Program-made: the position numbers and the translations under genes | The notes under the pieces: model-generated | Seen by the model: only the letters and a program-made list of their open reading frames with translations | The model's database searches: none | What the model was told of the DNA's origin: nothing | Assembly: GCA_027924645.1 (NCBI GenBank) | Contig: BSBN01000140.1 | Coordinates: 13,770,501 to 13,834,500, forward strand | DNA length: 64,000 nucleotides | DNA from: Cunninghamia lanceolata | Taxonomy: Eukaryota > Streptophyta > Pinopsida > Cupressales > Cupressaceae | Direction: 5' to 3' | Shown here: positions 46,547 to 58,409 of the stretch, one piece after another | How positions within the stretch are numbered: position 1 is the first letter of the stretch | Layout of the letters: each line of letters starts with the position of its first letter

Positions 46547-49127
46547 ATTCTGTTAGGTCTCAAAAATCCAAGTTACAAGTCCTAAGAGGATGCCAGGTTC
46601 TATGCTTAGATTTGTAACATTTTTGAACTAATGAATCAGAGTTAACCTGTAAGGTTGATGACTCCTTGCACTTTAGGTTTTCCTTGACCTAGGCAGGTGA
46701 ACCTTAATAGCTAAAGTAGATTGAATGAAAATGTTTGAGTTCATTCTATCCACAGTGGCAAAGGGTGTGGAATAGATGAGAGCTTGGAAACTACTTCTAA
46801 TTCTAATACTAAGATCTGAGAAATAATTGTTTGAATAAGATTTTATGGAACCCTAGAGTGGAATTGGTATGACCAGTGCCTATTTTTATTGGGCTAATGG
46901 AGTCAAGGTGTATATGATATATGATTTACTTACTGGTTACAATTCTAATTGTTTGGCACTTGTGTTTGTTTATACCTTGTATAAACGTGCAAGAATGTGA
47001 CTGACAGACTCTACTTATTGATCCACTCAATCCTACCAGGTTACTATGACTTATTGAAAGGATTTTAATCCCTCCTTGAAGGAACCAATCAATAGAATCA
47101 CACAATGACAGCAAGTGTGTATTGACAAATGGAGTAGATCTTCAATTTGAATAACAAGACAATATCGAGTTGGAGACAGTATGACAATCTTGTCAATTAT
47201 AGGGCTCTTCTTACTGATCCAAATGTTACTTCCAAATTACTATAATCAATCAAAAGGATTTTAATTCTTTAATAGAACTAATTAATTTGATTACACAAAA
47301 ATAGCAAGTGTGTCTCGATGAAACTGAAATATCAACTTGGAAACTCAGGTTCAAATAACAGAGAAATAACAATGTGGAGACAACCAAATAATTGTTTAGC
47401 AAAACAAACAATAAACAGCAATATTAAATCACCAATTTATGCATTCTTCTCCATTATACAATTTCAAAAGATTTTATAATATATAGTATAATGTTTTATC
47501 TCGGCAACTGATCATTCCATCCAGCTATCTAACTCCTACTTCTGATCATGATGTTTTTCTACTCTACTGATGATTCCCTTTCTTCGATTTGCATCTCCCA
47601 TATATAATTTTCAAATTTAGAGTTATGACCCTTCACATTCATCTAGGGCAACCTTTAATTACACTTAATTAATTTTTTATTTTCCAGGTTCACAAATATT
47701 TGATTTTAATTTCCCTTTTGTCTTCATATACCATGAAAATAGTTTTAATAATTATTATCTCTCCTTTGGTGGCATTCTTTACATTCACATTCACTTCTTG
47801 TTGGAAACATCTCACCTTTAATTAGAAAAAATATCACCAGGGTAAAATAATCACCACTTTATATCTCTGAGAAAATATTTCACATTTTGGTGAAAATATG
47901 TTTCAAATTCATTTTATGTCAAGAGGTGATTAAATTTAATAAATGTTTACCTCCTCCTGAGTATATTCACTTCATTTTAATTAAAAGATATTTGATATAC
48001 TCTTCCGTGAAGAATAATGTATTTCATAATACTTTAATTTTAATCTCTTTGTTGGAAAATATAAACCTGTACATGTTTTCACTTTTCTTTGGCAAAAATA
48101 TACATTTTGGGTGAAAATGATTACCCCTCCTTACTTCTTCAGTGAAAATATCTTCAGAGGTCATTATATGCACTTTCACATAAAAATATCCTTTAGGTAA
48201 ATTGATTACCCAGTTGATTAATTCTTCAAAAAAAATGTATTTCATCTCTAAGTGAAAAATTATTAAATCTTCCTTTGATTACCTACCTTATATCTTGGGT
48301 AAAAGTATTTGCTCCTTTTGTCATCAGTGAGATTAATTTTCTCTTGAAGTGATATTATCTTCAGATATGATAATAATTTTTTATTGTGACGCCGTACTCG
48401 CATATAAATCCTTGAAATAAATTAATCTTATCCATCCATAATTTTATCTCTTCATCCTATCAGAGAGACTTGGGGTATCGGTGTGTTTTAAATAATCTTT
48501 CCCGATAAGCAACCATCTCCCTGATAAAACATTTCACACACTGCCCGCATCCACATCGGAGGGACTTAAAGTATCGTGGAGAGTTTAAAATTGTGTGTCG
48601 ATGCTTCGAACTTTCACTGATGTGCTTTCCTTTTGATAAACTTTTTCTTTGCATATGTATTTTTTAATATCTCCTCCTCATTGGAGTGACACACAATTGA
48701 TAAGATTTGGTGAACTCACTCTGTTATAGTTACTATTGCCGATGAGTGAGATTTAGGATTTTCTCTCTTTAGGATTTCTCCTTCGTTTGTTATCAGACAT
48801 AGTAGTAGACATAAACACCATTTTTATAGTAGGTGGCAATAAAATTATACTCTCCTATAACACAACACTCACAATAGAATATGATTTACTTTCTATCAAT
48901 TGTAGATTTGGTATCACTAGCCACAGAGCATCTGCAGCCTCTCTCTCAAACTCCTTCATGATGTGTTATCCTAATGGTATATAATTGGAACCCAAGCAAC
49001 TTCAATCATATATTTAGATGCATTTCCTTCATGGTTAACGTGTGGATTTGGGTGGATTCTTACAAACTCCTTTCACCAGACAAGAGAATACAGTTATTTG
49101 AAAATGGTTACTTTTCTTGACATTTTG

Positions 49128-49410
49128 GTGTCTTGTGGGTCAGTTTATATATGCTCTATCTTTTTAGCTGCAGTAGCCTTTGTAGAAGGAATATGCTAGA
49201 CTAGCATATCTGTGAATTCAATTGCAGACTCAAATATAGAACTACAGGCCAATCTTAGCAATGGCCTTACATTACATTTGTATGCTGCATAGCTAAGTGT
49301 CACCCCTAACTTTGCCAGAGTAGTCTCCACACTCTTCCTGTGCTCGCCAATCAGTAGGCTATAAATTTTATATAAAGGTTGAAGAATGAGCTGCGCAAAT
49401 GACCTCTCGC
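49128..49410 (-). pseudogene. Captured Snu114 (GFA1/CLO) fragment in LTR-C
   Basis: ERSFAQLILQPLYKIYSLLI, then KSVETTLAKLGVTLSYAAYK and RPLLRLACSSIFESAIEFTD, followed after a TAG (Gln expected) by HIPSTKATAAKKIEHI and TDPQDT. At several residues (RPLLRL, LACSSIF) this copy is closer to the host gene than LTR-B, so the ancestral captured piece was better conserved than any single copy. Confidence 0.8.
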
Positions 49411-49486
49411 CACATGTAGGCATAGGTATTGGCTTCAGAGAGACACAAAATGAATGCCAATTCCTCCTTATTATACTGATAACACA

Positions 49487-49578
49487 AGTTGTCACATTGG
49501 GACCTTGCATTCCACATACCACAATCTGATCACCTTCATGTAGAACATTATTTTTAAATAACATCAATTGTAGTTATC
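49487..49578 (-). pseudogene. Captured eIF5B fragment in LTR-C
   Basis: NNVLHEGDQIVVCGMQGPNV followed by TT. The VLHEGDQIVVCG core is the exact plant eIF5B form as I recall it, whereas LTR-B has VLRDGDQ. Confidence 0.8.
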
Positions 49579-51097
49579 AATATTACCTGATATCTCAAAA
49601 AGATTTAAAATAGCAAGTACCTTTCCAAGTTTAGGCTTCCATTGTCAATATTTTACCCTTGAAATAACTTTCTTCATGGCCCTTATAGCTTCATAATTAC
49701 ATGAAGCATGTCGGGTCTCCCTATGGGCCCAGCTAAAATTTTTTCGTTTTGACACAACTTTTCTATCATGAATTTATTTGGCACCATTCTAATCTACTTT
49801 TAAAGTAAAAATTTTAAATGGGTTGTCATCAAAATTTACTTTATGGAATTTTGTATTGTGAGCAAAACAAGTTAAATGGCCTCCAAAATTGCCTTGGAAA
49901 ACTTATCAAAACTTCTCCTGGAGCCTCGAAAATGCACCAACATATTGAGTTATGATAGGTGAGTATGGTTCCGAAATGGTTTGACATTAATTTATTAGGA
50001 TTAAAACCTTCTCGCAATCAAATTAGCTCATTCAACATGTTTTTTGTGCCTGTTAAAACTTAACTGAAACCTGTCATCTTGCCTCTTTGGAGAAATATAA
50101 AATCTAATTTTGAGGAGCTACGATCTTGGAGATTAGGTCATTTAGCTTAAATAAATATGTGTGCAAAAGGATTTTTCATCATTCCTCTTCCTTCGCAAAA
50201 TATCAGGTGCCAAAGTTGACCTTTCTGAAGTTGCCTGGGAATGCAGTCACAAAACTGTGTAAAACCCATTTGGATTTGATTTTAAAAAAGTATCAAACAA
50301 AGTGCTGGGATCTTAAGAATTGGCATGAAGGCACATTAATATGGGAAGAATTCGAGACACCAATTGGTTTGTCATGAACATGACCCGATTGCCAGATACT
50401 AGGTTCCAAAGTGAACTACGTGAAAACTGCACCTGTCAAAAATGCATTAGTGCTCATTAATTTTCTATTTTGAAAAGACATCAAGTGTCTTCCTGGGAAG
50501 TTGTAACTGGAGGATTTAGTTCATTTAGACTTCATGAGACTATGTGCAAGAGGAATTTTTTTTTAGTCATCCTTCTTCACCAAAATATCAAGGGTCAAAG
50601 TTGACCTTGTTATAGATGAAACTGTGAAATTATGACCAAGTGCATTTGCTTTTCATTTTGAAAAAATAGCAACCGATGACCTAGAGCCTTGAAACTGGAC
50701 ATAGAATTAGGTTTCGATAAGGTGAATCAGGAACACCAATTGGTTCATCATGAACATTATCCATCTGTAAGTTATTAACCTCCCAAGTTGGCCTCCCGGA
50801 CTGATTTTTCATTGTGCAAACAAAAAAATCTTTTCAAAATCCTTGAACTTGACTCCTCAAAACTCAATCAAATCTTGTCATAGGAAGCTAAAATCAGACA
50901 TGTGCACTCACAAATGATAGGTAAGCAAGCTAGCAAAGTGATTTTGAAAGAAAACGAACATGCTTCAACAGACAACTCTCCGAAGTAGGCTACTTGGACA
51001 TGTTCTTCAGGTGTATTTTCAGATACTAAAATTGACTTTTTCACATGAGAACCTAATTTCTTTTGCAAAAACTGCTATGAAAATTTTGGTTCCAACA

Positions 51098-53368
51098 GTG
51101 GCTATGTCTGGGGATGTATGCCTCTTGTGGGCATAGCAAGATCACAGATCTCTAGGGAGCAAACCGGTGCTTACTCCATTGGGCAATAGAGTCTAGATAT
51201 CACTTCTACCCTAACCTGATATGTTTTGAAAAATCACACTTTAGTTGTTAGCCTGATGCCAAAAGAAAAACCCATGTTTTCCTCTGTCAAAAATTTTGTT
51301 CTGGTCATGCTGTAGTGAAACCAATTTGAACATATCATGAAGTTTGCATGATTGGACATATCCATATTTAACTGTTCAGTGATGCTAGTATATTCTTCAT
51401 CATTATGCATTTGAAAACCATCTATAACCTTACACTTGTATGACAAGCTAGACCAAATCTCTGTGTGTTATTTTATGCAACTGTATTTGCTATCATCTTC
51501 TAAATGATGGTTCTATATCTGAACTGGGAAGCAGAAGAAATCAATTTGCATCTAATACTTATATTCTTGAGTCTTGGCACCATCCAATGAAAAAGCATCA
51601 CCATTATTTTCAACATCACAAGTAACTTTCCCACAAGATTGTGATCTTGAGACTCCATTATCACAAGATTCAATAGAAGCATTTATCTCTAAATAATCAC
51701 TGCTATCAAATTTACAATCACCAATTGTTTCTATCTCAGCTGAATGTGATCCTGATATTGTCCTTCCACACCAATCATGTGGTCTACTATCATGCAAAGT
51801 ATCCTCACTGTCTAAGCATATGTATGTTGGAGATGAAACTTTTGAATCATCCCCATGTGCATATCTCTGATACTCCATGGTTAGTAAATTTGAAATTTGC
51901 TCAGTGTTGAGCGAGCATATTTCTTCATCCATCCCATTGCTGATATTTTCCTCATCCCTTTCCTCATCACCACAATACACAACTTCATTACAATCAGATA
52001 TAATTGTTTCATCACCATAATCATTTCTTTCACAAGCTGACATATCACCCTGATTATCTAAAAATGCTTCATCCTCAGGATAGCATGGATTTGAAAACAC
52101 TTGGAATTCTTGTTCTAGTATACCCTCTTCATCAAGAGTTTGTCTTCTTTGTTGAAAATAATCATTTTCCTCCTTTCTAAACTGTGGATTCATGTATTGT
52201 GGTGGGTGGGCTAGGAGAAAAGGAACATCCATATTTTGAAGACTATTCTCATTTTCAGGTATATACTGGGGCTCCAAGTCTTGTGTAAAATTCTGATAAT
52301 TGCAATCATGATCCCAAGTGAAGAATTAATCTTTTAAAACTTCTTCCTTATTTAAATCTGAAACATTATCATGAAAATTTTCACTTGCATATGTCTCATT
52401 TACTGGTTGCATTGCTTGATCAGATTCTCCATATTCATCTTCATAATAGTCATTGTACTTGCTAAGGAATAGTTTTCTGAGATCTTCCCATGAAGAGATA
52501 CTTTGCATAGGTAAGCCTATAAACCATTCCCTTGCATAATCCCTTAAAGATCTTGAAAAACACCTCATAATGACATCTTCTGGAAAAATCTGAAAGCCCA
52601 AAATGAAATCTCATAATTGTTGTACATGCTAGTGAGCCGATTCACACAATTCTCGATGAAATTTAGGGATATGCTTTAGCAATTCTGTCAACTCATAGGG
52701 ATAAGGATTTGGGTACCCTTGGATACTATTACAGTTAAATGGTTTATCAATGGTTGAGAGAAAGATTGGAGAGCAATATGGGTTTTTGTAGATGATTGAT
52801 CTTTGTCCGGGGAATATGGGATAAGCATTTATTTGGTATGGGGCTTGTGGTAAATAAATGTTTTGTTGTGCATAATGAACACTTTCATATTTATAAGGCT
52901 CTTGTGGGATCTAAGGTCTACTTGCATTTACTAATTCATCCTTGTTGTAGAATGTATTTGAAGTAAACCCAGCTTTCAATTGTAGCAGTCATCGAGTCAA
53001 TTCTTAGTTTTCCTTTGATGACTTAAGCCTTCTATTTCCCCCGTTAATCGTTCTAAATTTTCTTTTATCTCTCTCCATTCTCTTTCAGAAGTAGATATAT
53101 TAAGGGTGCTACCATTTGCATTGGACATATTAGAATTTGTATTTTAATAAAAAAGAATATGTAGCATTCTTAGAAATATAGGTGTTCCAAATATATTTTG
53201 CATTCAGGTTCCTTTTAACAAAGTCACCACATCTTTACAAAAGAGGAATGAATATTATTTTTTTAGGTCCTTGCCAGCAAAGTTATATTTTTTCAATTTT
53301 TTGAGTCTACAAATGGATAGGCTAAAAGTAAATGTTTTTGAGTTACTCCCCAGCAGAGTCGCTAATTC
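51098..53368 (-). mobile_element. Internal domain 3 of the tandem array
   Basis: 2271 bases between LTR-C and LTR-D. Its PBS at 53347-53364 reads TAGCGACTCTGCTGGGGA on the minus strand, closest of the three to the inferred ancestral form. Confidence 0.9.
51211..53127 (-). pseudogene. Gag of internal domain 3
   Basis: Starts at the ATG at 53127 (MSNANGST..) and ends at the TAG at 51213-51211. The acidic C-terminal half is the longest intact piece of the family: 241 codons open from 52277 to 51552 (MEPQYIPENENSLQNMDVPF..). The Retrotrans_gag core (SLRDYAREWFIGLPMQSISS) is at 52600-52480. Frame slips and stops lie between 53127 and 52601 and again after 51552. Confidence 0.85.
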
Positions 53369-54571
53369 TGTTAGGTCTCAAAAATTGAGGTTACAAGTCC
53401 TAAGAGGATGCCAGGCTCTATGCTTAGATTTACAATGTTTTTGAACTAACAAAATGGAGATAACCTATAGGGTTGATGACTCCCTACACTTTAGGTTCTG
53501 CTAGACCTAGGCAGGTGAACCTTAATAGCTAAAACAGATTGAATGAAAATGTTTGAGTTGATTCTATCCATAGTGGGAAAGTGTGTGGAATAGATGAGAA
53601 CTTATAAACTACTTCTAATCCTAATACTAAGATCTGATATGTAATTGTTTGAATAAGATTTTATGGAACCCTAGAGTGGAATTGGTATGACCAGTGCCTA
53701 TTTTTATTGGGCTAATGGAATCAAGGTGTATATGATATATGATTTACTTACTAGTTACAATTCTAATTGTTTGGCACTTGTGTTTGTTTATACCTTGTAT
53801 AAACGTGCAAGAATGTGACTGATAGACTCTACTTATTGATCCACTCGATCCTACCAGGCTACTATGACTTATTGAAAGGATTTTAATCCCTCCTTGAAAG
53901 AACCAATCAATAGAATCACACAATGACAGCAAGTGTGTATTGACAAATGGAGTAGATCTTCCATTTGAATAACAAGACAATATCGAGTTGGAGACAGTAC
54001 GACAATCTTGTTAATGATAGGGCTCTTCTTACTGATCCAAATTTTACTTCCAAGTTACTGTAGTCAATCAAAAGGATTTTAATTCTTTAATAGAAACCAA
54101 TTAATTTGATTACACAAAAATAGCAAGTGTGTCTCGATGAAACTGAAATATCAACTTAGAAACTCAGGTTCAAATAACATATAAATAACAATGTGGAGAT
54201 AGCCAAGTAATTGTTCAGCTTAACAAATAATAGACACCAATATTAAATCACCAATTTATGCCTTCTTCTCCATTATACAATTTCAAAAGATTTTATAATA
54301 TATTGCATAATGTTTTATCTGGGCAACTGATCAATCCAACCGGTTATCTAACTCCTACTTCTGATCATGATGTTTTTCTAGTCTACTGATGATTCCCTTT
54401 CTTTGATTTGCATCTCCCATATATATTTTTCAACTTTAGGGTTATGACCCTTCACATTCATTTGGGGCAACCTTTCATTACACTTAATTAATTTTTTATT
54501 TCCCAGCTTCACAAATATTTGATTTTAATTTCCCTTTTGTCTTCATATCCCATGAAAATAGTTTTAATAAT
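53369..54571 (-). mobile_element. LTR-D of the tandem array, truncated
   Basis: The first 1203 bases of the LTR (TGTTAGGTCT.. to ..GTTTTAATAAT) align with LTR-A, -B and -C, then stop abruptly where another LTR begins. The part of the LTR that would carry the captured genes is missing or lies beyond the window. Confidence 0.88.
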
Positions 54572-55620
54572 TGTTAGGGTAAAATGTGGATTAATCAATT
54601 GAACAATACTAAACCCAAACATCAACAGAATAATGAAAACAAGAAAGATTGAATGAAATGAGGCAATGAACAGTACAATTCAAACCTTCCCTATTCCAAA
54701 GCTTCTATTGTTCTCCTAGTACAACCGTCCTTTGCTGATGAAGTAGGCCCTCAGTGAGTGCACTCTTTTAGCTATGTTGTCGGATATCGGTAGTAAACGA
54801 CTAAGATGATAGATAATGCTGTGAAGTAGAGCTTCAAAGCAAAGGGTGATCTCATGTAGATTGTATTGGGGGTGCCAAAGGTGTGCAGGTAGAATTCTAC
54901 AGAGTAACAATACAAATAACTTGGATGAATAGAATGGGAGGATGAAGCTTCATTTATAGACTCAGAAGAATGAGAATCAACGGTTGAGGAGAAGTATGAT
55001 GATCAATGGCTGAGAATGGTTGAGGAATGTGCAACCAGTAGAAATATGACAAGTGTCTCACCTCCATCATGAAAGAGGGGTTTTGACAACATTGATTGGA
55101 GAGTTAACTCCATTGACTGATCAGTTAACAAACTTGATTAGTCAGTTGGAAGAATGGATTAAGGGAATGACTGAGTTGATTGATCAGTTACCCGAATAGA
55201 TTAAGAAGCTGACAGAATTGATTGGTTAGTTAACAGTTTTGATTGAGAAGTTAACTAATTTTGATTTAGAGAAGAAATAGGACATGTGGGTGAGGGAAAA
55301 TAAGGTAATTAAATATTTAATATATTTAATTACATGTGCAACCTGGTGAGGTGGATTGGTGAGGTGGATTGGTGAGGTGGATTTTTGAATTTAGAACTTA
55401 GGATAGGGGGATTTATGAACAATTAAATAATTTAGGATTATTTAATTATGTGGGACATTAGAAGAATTTAGGGAGTTTAATTAAATAAATTGATTTTATT
55501 TAATTATGGAATAGTGAACCAATTAAATAAATTTAGAATATTTATTTAATTGATAGAAGAATGGAATAAATATTTAGAATATTTATTTAGAATGAATCAT
55601 GTCATTTTTAGGCGTATAGA
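54572..55620 (-). mobile_element. LTR of a third family, minus strand
   Basis: Starts TGTTAGGGTAAAATGTGG on the plus strand and ends ..TTTTTAGGCGTATAGA. Reversed, the start TATACGCCTAAAAATGAC resembles the starts of solo LTRs 1 and 2 (TGTAKACACCTAAAA). A TATA box (TCTATAAATGAAGC) is on the minus strand at about 54947-54961. The flanking pentamers differ (ATAAT and TTTTG), so it is not a clean solo LTR. A PPT-like GGGACAAAA directly to the right suggests a 3' LTR whose internal part begins at 55621. Confidence 0.7.
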
Positions 55621-55813
55621 TTTTGTCCCTGTTTGATGCAATGCAGTTTATAGCGTTGCTTCAAAGAATAAATAGTCTGATAGTGATACATGCCCCAGTT
55701 TGCCTCTGGTACAAGTTTAATGATGATAGGATGCCCTCTCAGGAGATTGGACGGGAAGAAGGCAGGAGGTGTGAGACGGACAATCTCATGAAGATTAAGG
55801 GAAGCTAGGTTAG
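55621..55813 (-). other. Remnant of the internal region of the third-family element
   Basis: On the minus strand an open frame reads NLHEIVRLTPPAFFPSNLLR and YSLKQRYKLHCIKQGQNLYA, continuing from the neighbouring LTR. I cannot assign it. It is cut by the insertion of the gag-only element at 55814. Confidence 0.35.
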
Positions 55814-58272
55814 TGTTGGTTATTTCTTCTGAATCAGCATTAGGGTTTGCCAGTTCTAATGCACAGGCAGATTCAGCCAACTAAATACAGGAGGTTGCGT
55901 GAGGTCCTCCCCTTCACTTCTGGTTCTACCGCACCAAGGGGGGTGTCCCTATTTGATAAAAATATGACCTTGACTAGCTCAATGACAGAAGGATATAACT
56001 TGATAGCAATAGGGAGAATACTCTCATGTAAGGACCAAGATTTGTGTAACAAATCACAAGGGTGGCAACATTCTTGGACATAATGTCTGGTTAGGGATGA
56101 GAGCATGCAAGGGTTTCCTACTCCTAATCCTACAACTAATAGATGGAAAGATGAAATGGTTTGAATTGGTGCTTGGAGTTATGGGACTTTCTTAGACCCA
56201 TTGAACAGACAGATTCCCAAACCAGTGCCTTATCTGGGTAGTAGAGTCATATCTAAGAATGTAAATGTCTCCCCATGACAACACTAATTCATATCCAGAG
56301 GACCTGAGAATAATGCTACTGCCTAACAGCAACATGTCCAAGAAAGAGTATTACTAATGATCATACTTAACAGATCCTATGATGCAATCTATTTTCCTTT
56401 GTATCTGATCAAAAGCCTATTTAACCACTCCTTGAGTAGATGTAATAAATCAGACACATAGTATGCATATACTGAAAAACTTAGAAGCTCTTGACAACCT
56501 TGTTTGAAAGGAAAACAAATGACATACAGGAGACAATCAGAAACAATACACACATAGGTGTTTTTCATTTAAAATCAATCTATACAGAAAGTCATCACAG
56601 AGAAGATCATCATTTATAGGCCAAGATAGATTAGTACACCAGACCAAGGACTGAGTTTGTAGCAAAAAATGCCTTTCAAAATGTGAACACCTTATGTTCA
56701 GAGCCAGAGCAGAAAGCCCAAAAAACATCCAACCCCTCAAAAGTAACACAGCCAGACCATTATATACAGAACCGTGCACATTCAACAATTAATTACATGG
56801 CCAGAAGTCAAAAATCTGCCAGATACATCTATCAAAAATGGCGCTCAGAAGTTATTGCTGCAACAGACAAGAGAGGCCTCGAGCCCTGCGCTGCCATCTG
56901 GAAGTCTTCATCCAAAAATTAGACAACTTGATCGTGTGTACCATCGCCCATACCTCTGTACTTTTTCCATTGATGGCTCAACCACCCGCGTTTCACTTGG
57001 GAACCGTTGCAGTGTTCAAAATGGAGCGTTCCCGCCAAAATGCATTTTACTGAAGTTTCAAATATGTAGGAAGAATAGTCCCACATGCACGGCGCAACAA
57101 ACACTTTAGCACTTTATAAACATAGCCAAATGCATAATAGGTGTTGAGTGCTTTTACCACGCTCGACAGACGCCTCTCAGCCCAAGGCCCATCTCCATGA
57201 CACGAGCCATCGGCCGACTCCCAAATTCTCCTGTCGACATCACTAGTCTCACCGATCACACCTCCGCAAGCCTCTGTCAGCTAGACATAGTCTATCAGCC
57301 AACCCAAAAGCTTCCCGGTCGATCTCAAAGGTTACGCCAATGCCTACTTCACATCCGGGTCATCGGCAAAACCCCAAACTGTCAGCCCAACCTAGAAGTC
57401 CTCCGCCGATCGCACATGTTACGCCAATGAACACAACATCCAAGGTCTTCAGCGAGACCACCATCCCTCGAAACAACAAGAAACTACCTAGCCGATAGTA
57501 TAAGTCACCCCGATGGCTAGCCTGAAGCCATCCACCATCGACCAGACCCTCCACAGTCGATCCAACATCTGCCCGCTCACCTAATAGCCAAAGTCATGCC
57601 AATGGCACATTACATTCCCGATCGGCCAGAGATGAACCATCGGGCAAGCACAAATCTCCTTTTCCGATGAACAAAGTCACACCGACAACACCTTGGCTTC
57701 CCACCTCTCCTTCTGTCGGGTTGAACCATTGGTTTGGTTCAATGGCTAAGTTCAACTGAGAGGATCAATCGAGAAGTTCAACGCCTATACCAACTTAGTC
57801 GGCAACATAAAAGCAACACTATGAATCCATTGAACTGATGAACTGGTTCAACAGCGAGGTTCAAACATCAAAAATACTCCATAGGCAAAACACTTCAGCC
57901 GAGATCAAAATCACTAAGCATTGAACCATTGAACCTTGAACCATTGAGAAAAGGGTTCAAGCAGGAGGTTCAACGATACAACATTTATGCAAGGTAAATG
58001 CATGATATGACCTGTTAGAAGAAAGAATGAACCCTGAACCACTGAACCATTGAACTTTTGAAAAAAGGGGGTCAAGTTCAAACCAAAATGTCGAAGACAC
58101 AAAAATAAACTCATGCCGATGGAGAAAACACGAAGACCACCTCCTCAAAAACTATGATGTAGATGCTAAAAAACATTGAGGGGGTGCCAAAACTTAGAAC
58201 ACTTTTGGATTTTTTGGGAAGGTGCCTACATGAAAATTGTTCAAAAATTGACAGTCAATTTAGGCACCAACA
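55814..58272 (-). mobile_element. LTR 1 of gag-only element E
   Basis: 2459 bases from TGTTGGTTATTT to CACCAACA, so the termini form a TGTTGG/CCAACA inverted pair. Direct repeat of 60577-62916; hand comparison of the first 215 bases shows about 10 differences. A TATA-like TATATAATGG lies on the minus strand at 56757-56766. Two motif-rich stretches lie inside: CCGAT/ATCGG (57200-57720) and GAACCATTGAACC-type repeats (57720-58070). Confidence 0.88.
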
Positions 58273-58409
58273 GTGGCTCTGATTGGGGACGTGTAGGTGC
58301 AAGACTGCAGTGAGAACCCCAGATCTCTGGGATGCAGACCAGTCCCTTATCCTTTGGGCACAGAATCATGAAGTTACAATGATCTGCATCACCAAATGCA
58401 CTTGATGGC

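Larger units (their letters stand above)
44275..46550 (-). mobile_element. Internal domain 2 of the tandem array
   Basis: 2276 bases between LTR-B and LTR-C with no insertion; the cleanest internal domain of the family. Confidence 0.9.
46551..51097 (-). mobile_element. LTR-C of the tandem array
   Basis: 4547 bases from TGTTAGGTCT to TTCCAACA, shared by internal domains 2 and 3. It keeps the CCAACA terminus that is mutated in LTR-A and LTR-B. Confidence 0.9.

Noticed and set aside
55623..55808. Plus-strand ORF DAMQFIALLQRINSLIV..
   Set aside because: Short and antisense to a more plausible minus-strand remnant; no family match that I know.
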